DNA of 64,000 nucleotides. It comes from Ahaetulla prasina (taxonomy: Eukaryota > Chordata > Lepidosauria > Squamata > Colubridae). The DNA lies in contig NC_080541.1 of the NCBI RefSeq assembly GCF_028640845.1, forward strand, positions 173,509,002 through 173,573,001, in the 5' to 3' direction. Below are positions 11,820-22,108 of this stretch, one piece after another. The position numbers were made by a program, and so were the translations under genes. A model generated the notes under the pieces. That model had not been told where the DNA came from and did no database searches. It worked only from the letters and a program-made list of their open reading frames with translations. Position 1 is the first letter of the stretch. Each line of letters opens with the position of its first letter.

Positions 11820-13345
11820 AGAAATATAGAAACCACAGAAAAAATTAAAATATTATCTGAGGTTAGATAATATAGCTTACAAACCTAATAGTATGATGGA
11901 AAGCACTATAGCTAAATTGCATCAAGTGGGCAGTTCCTTCTCCATGCATGTGATCTTAATTAAGTCTTAGATATTTCAACACATCTTTGTCACTGACAAT
12001 TTAACTATTAACCTGGACCTAATCTTTGCATTTGCGCTAAAAATACTGTAAACCTCATCAAATTCAATGGGATTTATATCAACTGCACATGTATATTTTA
12101 ATCCTGTGCACAGGATTAAAAACAATGGAGGCGCAATCATGAAAAATATACAGACATTTATAATTACCCTGGGGCATCTCAGAACACACAACAGGGACTA
12201 CAAATTAAGCTTTATTCCTCAGTGCAAAACATTAGCCAGGATATGTTTTTAAACACGGACTTCCTTCGTGCTTAAATTTATTTACTGGTGGGAATAGTTT
12301 TGTAGCTTTTAGGCCTGTTGGGGAATTGCTTCAGTTGGTTCTTGGCCATCTGGGCTAATTAAGAGAGAGAGGATTAAAATCACAGATGGGCTCCTCTAAT
12401 AACAGTGATCAAAACACAACAAAATAATATAACAGGATTATCAGATGAAATTGCTCAAGGGAGAGCATTAAAGTATGGTAAAGCCACATGTGGTTTGCAT
12501 TTGGCCAGTCTAAACCAGGTCCTAGCTGGGCATAAGCCCCTCTGTTTATTTAAAGGAGTTTTTCTTTGTTTTTCTTCTACTATTTTTCATGTAGTACATG
12601 GTATCATTCTGCAGCTTTGGTGTTATTTCTTATATACAATAACCTCAAACTAAGAAATGAAATAGTTAACCATTCCCATTTTCTGACAATGCTTGCTAAT
12701 TTGCCTTGAGTTGTACTTAATTAAAGTTTATTAAAGCTTGCCTGGCAGCAATGTTTATTCAGCTCTGATTGTAGTATCTTTCCTGCAAGAAAAGTGTCAC
12801 AATGTCACAATAGTAATGGTGCATATATGCAGTTCTGCAAAAGGATGGTTGGAGATGTGGGTGACAACAACAGTGTGAATTTTATGCTGAATTGCTGTCT
12901 AGGAAAAGTAACATTTCAATATCTGTCTTTCTCATTCATACTTTTCCTTGTGTTAAAAAGAATGCTGTTGAGAATTACCCAATAACACAAACACGCTTTT
13001 CTTTACTCAGAGAAAAGTACTAGTGTGAAAATATTCTCTCTCTCTCTCTCTCTCTCCCCCGCCCCCTGTGCACGTATGGATTAGTTGAATGTTAGCTGCA
13101 TCTCTACCTCCTGACTGTTTTTTCAACGAGGAAGTGAACATCCAAGAATGGTGAATAGCATCTCCCATGTCTGATTTGTTTTGGTGCCATTAATGAATAG
13201 CTTGTCTCCACAAGGGTGGTTCAATGATCTGCAGCTGAGCAGCTTCTCATACATGCAAAAGATTCCATAGGGAATAGAACACATGTAGAAACCAGCACAT
13301 GTAGAAACGTTTACAGGTATATGAAGGATCCCAGTTGCAGGCAAT
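11820..13345. other. No recognised gene; (CT)n run at 13034-13056
   Basis: AT-rich sequence. The stretch 12640-12790 contains several TTAATTAAA-type boxes and reads like conserved non-coding DNA, but this is an impression only. No coding frame is supported. Confidence 0.4.
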
Positions 13346-13614
13346 AACATGGTACCATACAGACAGGGTCTTCATTGATGTTAGCATCATGATTTAGAGA
13401 GGGGGAAAGTCATTCTGATTGTCCCTGAATAAACTTTCATTTTGTGTGTGCTCTTACTAAATACTGAAACCTTTGACTACTACTTGAAAAAATGGTTGAA
13501 GACTGCTCACTGCTATATAGGAATTGGCTAGAAAAGAATGCTTGCTGTGCTTGGAAACATATTTAGAGTGATGGGGTTTTGTGTCCTTGTGGGAAAGAAA
13601 CTTAATGTTTACTT

Positions 13615-13749
13615 CAGGGGTGTCAAACTCATGTTATCGCAGCGGTGTCACATGACGTATCGGGACTTTTCTCCCCTTCACTAAACCGGGTGTGGACGTG
13701 GCCAGCATGTGATACATCTGGTCCATGGGCTGGGAATTTGACAGCCCTG
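13615..13749. mobile_element. hAT-type MITE (cagGGGTGTCAAACTC family) in unit A
   Basis: The left end caggggtgtcaaactcat and right end atttgacagccctg are inverted repeats. The flanking 8-mers gtttactt (13607-13614) and gtttagtt (13750-13757) differ at one base, so the insertion predates the duplication. Confidence 0.8.
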
Positions 13750-13774
13750 GTTTAGTTGAATCAAGTACCTAATC

Positions 13775-14181
13775 CCTCGCATCCTGGACATAAACTGTTT
13801 CAACTCCTACCCTCAAAACGACACTATAGAGCACTGCACACCAGAACAACTAGACACAAGAACAGTTTTTTCCCGAAGGCCATCACTCTGCTAAACAAAT
13901 AATTCCCTCAACACTGTCAGACTATTTACTGAATCTGCACTACTATTAATCGTTTCATAGTTCTCATCACCAATCTCTTTCCACTTATGACTGTATGACT
14001 ATAACTTGTTGCTGGCAATCCTTATGATTTATATTGATATATTGATCATCAATTGTGTTGTAAATGTTGTACCTTGATGAACGTATCTTTTCTTTTATGT
14101 ACACTGAGAGCATATGCACCAAGACAAATTCCTTGTGTGTCCAATCACACTTGGCCAATAAAATTCTATTCTATTCTATTC
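13775..14181 (+). mobile_element. CR1-type (Snake1-like) LINE 3' end with 6-bp target duplication
   Basis: A 407-bp 5'-truncated insertion. Its first part still shows coding traces (the cagttttttcccgaaggcc region reads like the family's C-terminal FFPRR block). It then runs through the 3' untranslated region to aaaattctattctattctat. The duplication ctaatc flanks it (13769-13774, 14182-14187). The empty site survives at 14662-14667 in unit B, so both boundaries are exact. Confidence 0.93.
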
Positions 14182-14260
14182 TAATCTTTAGAGATTTGGG
14201 GAAGTGAATTAGAAGGACATTTCCCATGTCTGAAAAGCATGTCTAGTTGAATTGGAGATG

Positions 14261-14740
14261 GGTACCATACAAACAGGGTCTTCATTGATGTTAGCATCAT
14301 GATTTAGAGAGGGGGAAAGTCATTCTGATTGTCCCTGAATAAACTTTCATTTTGTGTGTGCTTACTAAATACTGAAACCTTTGACTACTACTTGAAAAAA
14401 TGGTTGAAGACTGCTCACTGCTATATAGGAATTGGCTAGAAAAGAATGCTTGCTGTGCTTGGAAACATATTTAGAGTGATGGGGTTTTGTGTCCTTGTGG
14501 GAAAGAAACTTAATGTTTACTTCAGGGGTGTCAAACTCATGTCATCACAGCGGTGTCACATGACGTATCGGGACTTTTGTCCCCTTCACTAAACCGGGTG
14601 TGGACGTGGCCAGCATGTGATACATCTGGTCCATGGGCCGGGAATTAGTTGAATCAAGTACCTAATCTTTAGAGATTTGGGGAAGTGAATTAGGAGGACA
14701 TTTCCCATGTCTGAAAAGCATGTCTAGTTGAATTGGAGAT
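14261..14740. repeat. Tandem duplication, unit B (empty LINE site)
   Basis: Repeats unit A without the LINE, with ctaatc present once at 14662-14667. A further ggataccatacaaa at 14741 marks the right edge, so the duplication was bounded by short ggtaccatacaaa-like repeats. The hAT element inside (14523-14645) has lost its right terminus. Confidence 0.9.
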
Positions 14741-14856
14741 GGATACCATACAAATTAGAAGGACTCTGAGGAGAAGTCTATAGGTAAATGTATGGGGAAG
14801 ATTGTTGTGACCCAGACCCAAGTAGGTAGTAATAAACTTAGTCCGTGGAAAAACCA

Positions 14857-14862
14857 ACTTTA
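14857..14862 (-). terminator. Polyadenylation signal of the solo LTR
   Basis: Reads aataaa on the minus strand, about 55 bases before the LTR's 3' terminus, a sensible place for an LTR poly(A) signal. Confidence 0.6.
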
Positions 14863-15077
14863 TTCGAACAGCTGGGAATTACTTCAATTTTAGCATCGTT
14901 CAACACAAAATAAAACAAATGCCTCCCAACAGAAATTCCTCAGTTATCTAACAAACCTTAGTCTAATTAGGCAAACTGCCAAAGGCCCTTCCTGGCAGAT
15001 GTCCAGAAGCCACAAAAACAAAGATGTACACGAAGCAGAAGACGGAGCAGAAGACGCAGCTACAACGTTGTTTTCCG

Positions 15078-15106
15078 GTAAAGCTGAAACACTGTTTCAG
15101 CTTTAC
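15078..15106. promoter_or_regulatory. Perfect 14-bp hairpin inside the LTR
   Basis: The arms gtaaagctgaaaca and tgtttcagctttac are exact complements around one base. It sits just downstream of the TATA-like box in LTR orientation, where the transcript's 5' (R) region would begin. A role in LTR RNA is inferred from the position only. Confidence 0.6.
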
Positions 15107-15379
15107 TGGTCTCTTTTAAGCCTTATGGGAGGGGCCAATAATCTCTTGGCCCTAGTCCTGAGTTGTCCTCTCCGCTTGAGCTGCTCTTGCCTTCTGGCAG
15201 CTCTTCTCATGCGTGCATTAGGAACAGGCTTCTCCTGTTCCTCTGTCTCACTACTATCAGTCTCTGGAGGCTCTGGAGTCCACACCTCACTTCCCGATGG
15301 CCCTAGCCTCACCTCAGTCTCATCGCTGTCCGAATCCGTTGCCAGCTCCGTAGGCTGCTGATGGACCACAACAAAGATT

Positions 15380-16560
15380 ACCAGCCATAACCAGTAAACA
15401 TATAGCTTTAATTTTGTTGCGAACTTCTCTTGTGAGAAACTTCTTCTGAAACTACTTCTTCTGAGAAAACCTTCTCAGGTTTTAATTATCAACTCCTGCA
15501 TTTCAATCTTTTTTTGCTGTGTTATGTAAAACTTGTTTTGCTTAATCAGTATATCTCATCCAACCTTCTCTAGCCTGTTCATTGAAGCTACAACTGTCAT
15601 AATTCCTATGGTAGCAAGTGATAACAACAAAAATTCCAAGGAATGACAATAATATATTGCCTTGGTTTCTTATGCTTAGCAATTGTGGTTAATAATAAAT
15701 GATAAATTAAAGCTTAAATTAAATTAATTACATGGATGTCAAATTTAATTAGCTTTTTTAATATGAAGTACAATGAATATACAAAATCCAATGAATGATA
15801 TCCATCATCTTTTTATTGACTGATTGCTCTATCAATATCTATCTTTCTATCTATTTTCTATTGGTTCTCCGGTGAAGTCAAGATTCTCTTCTTCTAGTTC
15901 ATCGTCATAAAAGTTCTACAATGTAAGACTAAATTAAAGCAGTTACTATTCAGTCTATGACATCCCTTTGGGAGGTCCAACCACAAATTATATAAAAATA
16001 ATGGCTTCACACATAGTGACTAAAAAAATTTTTCTATGATATAATTCTTCAGCATAATGAATAAAGACAATATGATTTGGAAATAATTCCAAACCTATAC
16101 TGTATAACAGAATAAGTATCTCTTTATTGTCCATCCCCTAAATTGTACAATAGAAATAATTTTTAATCAAATAAATTGGTATTTTTAGTCAAATATATTG
16201 GTATATTGGATTAAAAAACTTTTATACTAAACAATCTCTTTTCAAGCAAGCGCCCTATGCTATATTAGCCAGAGTAATCCTGCAAAGAATCAAACATCTG
16301 TTGTACAGCAGAAGATCTGTAGATAGAAGGGCTAAGTTTACTTTCTGACATATTCAGAAAGGCCTAAATAAAACTCCAATTTAAAAACTCTGGAACACTA
16401 CTCCCAGTTTGCATAGATAATAAGATCCAAGTGGATTACTTGGTATAAGGCAACTTCACAGACATGTTTACAATTGAACTAGAAGTGTCAAATCTTTCAC
16501 TGCTGGCAGCTAAGATCAGCCCTGTGAAGGAAACTAGATATGGAAACACTCCAAAGACTG
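15380..16560. other. No recognised gene; short TATC-rich run near 15836
   Basis: AT-rich sequence with no supported coding frame or repeat family, except the tctatctttctatctatt run. Confidence 0.45.
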
Positions 16561-16562
16561 AT

Positions 16563-16780
16563 ACACGGTGTTGTTGTTGTTTTTAGTTCCAAAGTCGTGT
16601 CCGACCTATCGGGACCCCAGGCCTTCCTGTCCTCTACCATCCTCTGGAGTCCATTTAAGCTCATGCCTACTGCTTCCGTGACTCCATCCAGCCACCTCAT
16701 TCTCTATCGTTCCTTTCTTCTTTTGCCCTCAATCTTTCCCAGCATTAGGCTGTTCTCCAGTGAGTCCCTATATATATCAC
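16563..16780 (-). mobile_element. BovB LINE 3' end
   Basis: The minus-strand frame from 16700 reads MRWLDGVTEAVGMSLNGLQ, the conserved C-terminus of the BovB (RTE clade) polyprotein. After a frame break follows the diagnostic ggtcggacacgactttgg tail and an aacaacaaca end. It is 5'-truncated to about 220 bp. BovB is widespread in squamates and ruminants by horizontal transfer. Confidence 0.85.
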
Positions 16781-16789
16781 TATTATAGA

Positions 16790-17500
16790 ATTTTCCTATG
16801 TAAAGTACAAAGAAAGGAATACAGTGGGATCAGACTTTATATCTAATTTTGTTGTTGTTGTTGTTGTTCTCTGGTGTATGCAATCAAGAGGCATAATGTT
16901 GAAAAGGCCTATTTGCTTGATTTGGATGTTTTCTTTACGACCAGGGTTATTTTAGTGCAGTGGCTTTTCATCATCCAGTTATTAACATGGGATTACTGTG
17001 GGCAGATTCCATACATAAATACTTACCTCCACTTGGCTAGCGACAGCTTTCTAAAGCTGAGATCTGTAATTTTAATTCCTCAAATTCCATTAAAGCAGGC
17101 TGTTGAGATTACTCAATTATGCTGTTTGTTTTTCTGATTGTAGTCATTTGTTATATCAGCGACAAAAGTCTGGGGGAAATAGATTGCTCCTCTCACAGTT
17201 CATCATAATTCCCCTAGCAAACTCATGTCCGTATGAACTTGCAAGAAAGAAATGCCACAAAACGAAGCAAGGGAGTAGAACTATGACATGCTTCACCTCA
17301 GTTATTACTGGATGGCTAAACCTCTGATCCTGACTGATCAGGCTGGTTATAGTTCAACTTGGGACTGTACTCCAGATGGGGTGAACTGGAGCAAAATGTT
17401 TCTAATGCCTTTGAAAGCTTCTGCTCCCAATTTGCCATTGTGGAGCTTCACCGATCTGCAAATGGGGTACTGCCCTATCTGGATCCAAAGGAAGAAACAT
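16790..17500. other. No recognised gene; (GTT)n run at 16850-16868
   Basis: Open frames here are short, with no motif I recognise. I see no splice-bounded exon. Confidence 0.4.
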
Positions 17501-17506
17501 GTAAAC

Positions 17507-17632
17507 CAGGGGTAGGTTGTACTTACCTTTACTACTGTTTCGCATCATGCCCGTGCGTGTGCGCAGACCACTTTTGCTGACGTTCGGGTCAGTGAGCGGA
17601 GCCTCCTGTCGGTTTTACTACTGGTTCTATAG
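17507..17632. mobile_element. hAT-type MITE, right end missing
   Basis: The left terminus caggggtaggttgtactta and the internal ttttactactggttct box match the element at 5888. No closing inverted repeat is found before the sequence becomes unrelated near 17632. Confidence 0.55.
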
Positions 17633-18115
17633 ACAGTAGTGGCAGTGGAGGCAATAGCTGCGGCGGTAGTGGAAACTGAATACACGGTACTGTGAAACTG
17701 AGTACACAATAGAAGATTTGATACACACTGATATAGAAACTCACTGATGAATACACTATATCTGCATTGTAAAACATATATTTTTATTTATTGATTAGAT
17801 TTATGTACTGCCTGTCTCATCTAGAGGTGACTAGACATGTTTGCAGATTTGGCGCTGAAAAAAATTGGATTAAAACCAGAATTGCCAAGGAGGTTTTTTT
17901 CAGCAATGAGCTCCTAAATGCAGTAGAATTATTATATTTCAAACATATGGCATTTCCATTATTTGTTTCAGAGAAAAGGTTGCATTTCACTCTATCAGTT
18001 TTGAAATAACTGTTTCATAATAATATTTTTTCTTTTTTGACCTACAGTAATACAAGATTGGGGTTTTTTTAGCAGTAATAAAATGACAATTCTTAAGAAA
18101 TCATTTGGCCAAATG

Positions 18116-18351
18116 TGGCGCCGTGGTTAGAGTGCAGTACTGCATACTACTTCTGCTGCCTGCCTGTCTGCAATTTGGCAGTTCAAATCTCACCAGGCTT
18201 AAGGTTCACTCAGCCTTCCATCCTTCCAAGGTGGGTAAAATGAGGACCCAAATTGTTGGGGGCAATATGCTGACTTTGTAAACCACTTAGAGAGGGCTGT
18301 GAAGCACTGTAAAGCGGTATATAAGTCAAAGTGCTATTGCTATTGCTATTG
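18116..18351 (+). mobile_element. tRNA-derived SINE (MIR/CORE-like), nearly full length
   Basis: Begins gtggcgccgtggttagagtg (box A) and has gttcaaatctcac (box B) about 60 bp later. A conserved core follows (ccttccatccttccaaggtg, ttgtaaaccacttagagagg), ending in tgctattgctattgctattg. The same family is inverted at 23061-23278. Confidence 0.8.
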
Positions 18352-18354
18352 TAA

Positions 18355-19160
18355 ATTAGAATGAAGTGATTAGAGAGAGAGATGATTATACTGTTGAATG
18401 TGTACATAGCTTTGGTGGATAAGGGGAGATTAATCCCTTTTAGCCTGCAAAAGGACCCTCAGACTGCTCAAACAAACTATACTTAAGCACTGCAAGTCCC
18501 ACAGAAAATGCAAAGTCTTTTCATTAGCTCTCCCTGTGTCTTCTTTATCACAAGATTTATGCTTCATGCAGTGATATTTTGTTAACAAATACTTCAATGG
18601 CAAATTTTCAGGAATTGAAACGTGAAGTATAAATCTTTTAAATAAAATAACTAAACAATATTTCAATCTCAACATTTATGTTGAGAAACTGTGTAAAATG
18701 GCAGCCGATGTCTTGATATTTGTTTACTATCTCTTCCAAAGGATGTTAAAGGTCTGTTTATTTTGAAATTGTATGTCAGAATGTTACTTTGATTGGTCCT
18801 GTACAACACAATTTTGCAAAACCAGATGCTTAATAACACTCATTCTTAATTTTTTTAAAAAAATCCTAAAACCCAACACCGAAGTCTTTAAAGATTGCTA
18901 GCTGGCCCAAATATTACTTCTCAGACTAACACTAATGAGATAATATGCAATTGACCCCAAACAAATAAATTATTCAAAATCTACTGCAAGTGTGAAAAGT
19001 ATTTAAATGTTATTGATAAAACCATCTAGACAGTCCCATTAGCAATTCATTCACACAGCACCTGTATTGATCAGAGAATTTAAACAGCAAAAATGAAAGA
19101 GATGGGAAAGATAAATGCATGGGTTTTTGTGTTAGACAGTTCATAAACCAAGAATGGAAC
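18355..19160. other. No recognised feature
   Basis: AT-rich, with no supported coding or repeat signal. Confidence 0.45.
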
Positions 19161-19170
19161 AACTGTTCTA

Positions 19171-19172
19171 TC

Positions 19173-19240
<68 letters not shown>
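19171..19240. repeat. (ATCT)n tetramer array
   Basis: About 17 perfect units. The array abuts the Penelope-like end at 19241. The same junction (gaaaacct...agatagat in reverse) recurs at 30.4 kb, so it belongs with that element. Confidence 0.93.
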
Positions 19241-19242
<2 letters not shown>

Positions 19243-19430
19243 TTGTAGGTTTTCACCGGTATAGGTATGTAGGTCTTGGTGTATTCGGGTCTTTTCCTGT
19301 GTAAGGTTGAGAGTATCTTGGCGACGTTTCGACGAGGTCTCACTCGTCATCTTCAGGCTGGTGCTTACAACTTCGTGCTTGTGCGAGCAAAGCGTGGTTG
19401 GAGCTGCCGTCTCTCTATAAATACAGCAAC
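19241..19430 (-). mobile_element. Penelope-like element end with hammerhead-like motif
   Basis: The minus-strand reading contains gcctgaagatgacgag, ctcgtcgaaacgtcgcc and gtgaaaacctacaaaaagat, the same sequence found twice near 29.4-30.4 kb. The core cctgaaga ... gaaac with pairing gacgag/ctcgtc between them (19323-19357) fits a hammerhead ribozyme, which Penelope-like elements are known to carry in their terminal repeats. No reverse transcriptase or GIY-YIG sequence is present here. Confidence 0.65.
19323..19357 (-). ncRNA. Hammerhead ribozyme-like core
   Basis: On the minus strand: CUGAAGA, a stem arm GACGAG, a 6-base loop, the arm CUCGUC, then GAAAC. These fit the hammerhead core C3-U-G-A-N-G-A9 and G12-A-A14, with one unpaired U before stem II. 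Stems I and III were not fully resolved by eye, so activity is unproven. Confidence 0.5.
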
Positions 19431-19725
19431 ACAACCAACCACCCAGGATGCTACAGCACAAGACTCAGGAGGTCACATTCCCAGAACTCAGGATGTTTCC
19501 ACACAGCCCATTATCCAGGTTGTTACACAGAAGACTAATGAGCACACAGAAGACTAATGAGCACACAACTAGGACCACACCTACACAGGATGCTACGAAA
19601 CAGCCAACTAATCTGCAAACATCCACTCCACCTACCAGTCAAGATGCAACCACACAGCCAACCAACCTGCTTGCAGCAACAAAGCCAACACTCCCCACCT
19701 CCCCACTAGTATTTATAGTCTAGAT
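19431..19725 (+). repeat. Degenerate Thr/Gln-rich minisatellite next to the Penelope-like end
   Basis: Repeated phrases such as acacagccaaccaacctgct and caggatgctac give a reading rich in T, Q and P (for example QDATTQPTNL twice). The unit is about 30-40 bp and imperfect. It may belong to the same element, since ctataaatacagcaacacaa sits at the join. No signal peptide or domain is seen. Confidence 0.45.
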
Positions 19726-20250
19726 TTGCTGACATAGATTGGTTACAACTTGATGCTACTTGCCATGTTACATGAGCATCCCAACAGTTCCTGGTTATCT
19801 ATATCCTGCTGGAATACAATCAGTGAAGTGAAACCTGCTATCTCTTGAGGTAAATGGTGAAAGGTGAACCATTCTTATTTTAAGGATTCCCCCCCCCCCA
19901 AGTCCTGTATTTTATTTCTTGTGCACTAGGTAATACACAGAATGGCTTTTAAAGGTCTTTTGTGTGATTTTTTTCAGATATGTGAAGATTGCTATTGATT
20001 ATTCTCAACTCCCTTGATCTCTCTTCATAGGACTTATTTTTTCATCCCTGATCATCCATGTTCCTGGTCCCAAGTCAGTTTCACTCTCTCAGAATTCCTG
20101 TGAAAAAGAATTGGACCAATATTTAAAATTAAAAGTTCTCAACACATTTAAAATTTGAGCTTTCCAATGTCTTTGGAAAACAGCTTGCAAGAAGCAGATA
20201 CCCCAGTAATAATTTCTTCTGATCCCATCTTGCCAACAACAAACATTGTG
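19726..20250. other. No recognised feature
   Basis: Unique-looking sequence with a C10 run near 19890 and no supported gene. Confidence 0.4.
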
Positions 20251-20678
20251 AACCATAAACTACTACTAATCACTACTATTAATCTTCTCATCATTCCCAT
20301 CACCCATCTCCTTCCACTTATGACTGTATGACTGTAACTTTGTTGCTTGTATCCTTACAATTGATATTGATATTGATTGTTTCCTGATTGCTTATTTGTA
20401 TGACTATCATTAAGTGTTGTATCATTAAGTGTTAAATTTGTACCCTATTTGTACCCTACCCTATGACTATCATTAAGTGTTGTAAGTGTTGTGTACCTTG
20501 ATGAAGGCATCTTTTATGTACACTGAAAGTGTATGCACCAAGACAAATTCCTTGTGTGTCCAATCACACTTGGCCAATTAAAAATTCTATTCTATTCTAT
20601 TCTATTCTATTCTATTCTATTCTATTCTATTCTATTCTATTCTATTCTATTCTATTCTATTCTATTCTATTCTATTCC
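20251..20678 (+). mobile_element. CR1-type (Snake1-like) LINE 3' end with long ATTCT array
   Basis: The body runs from about 20255 to gccaattaaaaattctattc, diverged from the 14-kb copy and containing an internal repeat of tgactatcattaagtgttg (about 20400 and 20463). It is followed at 20586-20677 by about 18 perfect ATTCT units. This is the longest pure pentamer array of the family in the window. Confidence 0.85.
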
Positions 20679-20699
20679 CAGCATTCATCACTGATTCAT

Positions 20700-20858
20700 G
20701 CACTGATTGAGATATTAAGCTGAAAGGTTGCTTTCGAAATAATATAAGCATTCTGTTTATTCTATCTGTGAAGTTATTAGTAAATCTTCCCTGACTTCTT
20801 TGAGCAATTAGACTGTATCAGTAATAATGCTCTCCTATTTTTCTTTTTGTCTATCAGG
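20700..20858. repeat. Dispersed direct duplication, copy 1
   Basis: From gcactgattgagatattaag to tctatcagg. It repeats at 21956-22108 with about 95 percent identity, apart from an 11-bp segment (cttctttgagc region) absent from copy 2 and a 6-bp ctttttt-type expansion in copy 2. Confidence 0.85.
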
Positions 20859-21119
20859 TCCATTTCAAAAATTTACTGCAATAAATGGGTAGGGGATGGG
20901 AGAGAGAAAGAGAGAAGGTTTAAAGAAAAAGTGGGATTTGCTTCTCACCACATTTGGATTCCTCAACCGATCAGCCCAATGAAAGAAAAAGAGGTTGTAT
21001 ATTTTTGCCTAACTGCAATAGGCTATCCTGAAACTCTATTAGTCTGAATTTTCTTTGATCTGCTCTGTTTCTGGCACAACAGTGAGGCAGTCACTTTAAA
21101 ACAGAACCACAAATGTGTA

Positions 21120-21513
21120 CAGGTAGCCCTTGACTAAGGGCCACAATGGAGCCCAAATCTTCTGTTGCTCGATGAGACGTTTGCTAAGTGAGTTTTGCCC
21201 CATTTTATGAACTTTCTTGCCACAGTTGTTAAGTGAATCACTGCAGCTGTTAAATTAGTAACACAGTTGTGAATCTGGCTTCCCCATTGGCTTTGCTTGT
21301 CAGAAGGTCGCAAAAGGTGATCACATGACCCTGGGACTGTGCAACCGTCATAAATATGAGCCAGTTGCTCAGTGTCCAAATTGTGGTCGCCTAACCATGG
21401 GGATACTGCAACAATCGTAAGTGTGAAAGACGGTCATAAGTCACTTTTTTCATTGGGGTTGTAATGGTCACTAATGTTCATTATATGAACTGTTGTAAAT
21501 TGAGAACTACCCG
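21120..21513. mobile_element. TA-flanked mariner-like MITE (caggtagtccTCGACTTA family)
   Basis: The ends caggtagcccttgactaa and, in reverse, cgggtagttctcaatttac are inverted repeats with TA on both sides (21118-21119, 21514-21515). The internal gttaagtgaatcactgcag and ggtcataagtcactttttt boxes are shared with 55972-56400 and 57969-58397. Confidence 0.8.
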
Positions 21514-21955
21514 TATAGGTTACATGCACACCTGTCTTTCAAAAACCCTCTGCATCTAGATGCACCCTGACTGTTTTTATGCACCAGTTTCATAGAAGGA
21601 GCTTTTAGTGTAACATTCATGCAGGTCTTGAAGACATTTCAATAGCATCCTAGTCAGTGGCAGGCCTGACAGTTGATATTTGTAACTGGTCCCTCACCTC
21701 CCAAATGCTCCTTTAGGCTCTAGCGGAGCTGCCAATGCATCGCTCCTGTTGGCTCTTTCCTGCTGTCACCAAGCAATCAGGAGCAAGGCAATTACCAAAA
21801 CAAATCAATCTTTTCTTGACAGTTCATTTACACTGAATTAATTTGGAATTAGAAGCCATTATTGCAATTGGCAGCTACCAATATTCCCTATACAACAGGG
21901 CATCTATGGGGAAAATAGTTCAACAGTCCACTCTCTGAATTACAAAGACCCGTTT

Positions 21956-22108
21956 GCACTGATTGAGATATTAAGCTGAAAGGTTGCTTTTGAAATAATA
22001 TCAGCATTCTGTTTATTCTATCTGTGAAGTTATTAGTAAATCTTCCCTGAATTAGACTGTATCAGTAATAACGCTCTCCTATTTTTCTTTTTCTTTTTGT
22101 CAATCAGG
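21956..22108. repeat. Dispersed direct duplication, copy 2
   Basis: Second copy of 20700-20858. The 1.1 kb between contains the mariner-like MITE and is not repeated after copy 2. Confidence 0.85.

Larger units (their letters stand above)
13351..14260. repeat. Tandem duplication, unit A (with LINE insertion)
   Basis: It begins at ggtaccatacagacagggtc and is repeated from 14261. Without the 413-bp insertion (LINE plus one target copy) the unit is about 497 bp. It differs from unit B by scattered substitutions, a 2-bp indel near 13454, and a segment of about 15 bp at the right end of the hAT element that unit B lacks. Confidence 0.9.
14803..15373 (-). mobile_element. Solo LTR, 571 bp, with perfect 5-bp target duplication
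   Basis: On the minus strand the element runs from tgttgtggtcc to gggtcacaaca, the TG...CA termini of an LTR. The duplication aagat flanks it on both sides (14798-14802, 15374-15378). Inside, in minus orientation, are a TATA-like cttaaaagagacc near 15115, a perfect hairpin just after it, and a polyadenylation signal aataaa (complement at 14857-14862). No internal gag/pol sequence or second LTR is present, so it arose by LTR-LTR recombination. A 5-bp duplication suits a Gypsy-type element, though some endogenous retroviruses also give 5-6 bp. The 88-residue frame at 15103-15369 lies within the LTR and has no recognised domain. Confidence 0.88.

Noticed and set aside
15103..15369. 88-residue acidic-to-basic frame on the minus strand
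   Set aside because: It lies wholly within the solo LTR, has no known domain, and LTRs often hold chance frames.
18116..18180. tRNA gene suggested by box A and box B
   Set aside because: No acceptor or anticodon stem pairs properly and the downstream sequence is the SINE body, so it is a SINE head.
19171..19240. Regular short repeats resembling a CRISPR array
   Set aside because: Pure tetramer repeats without spacers in a vertebrate genome; a simple microsatellite.
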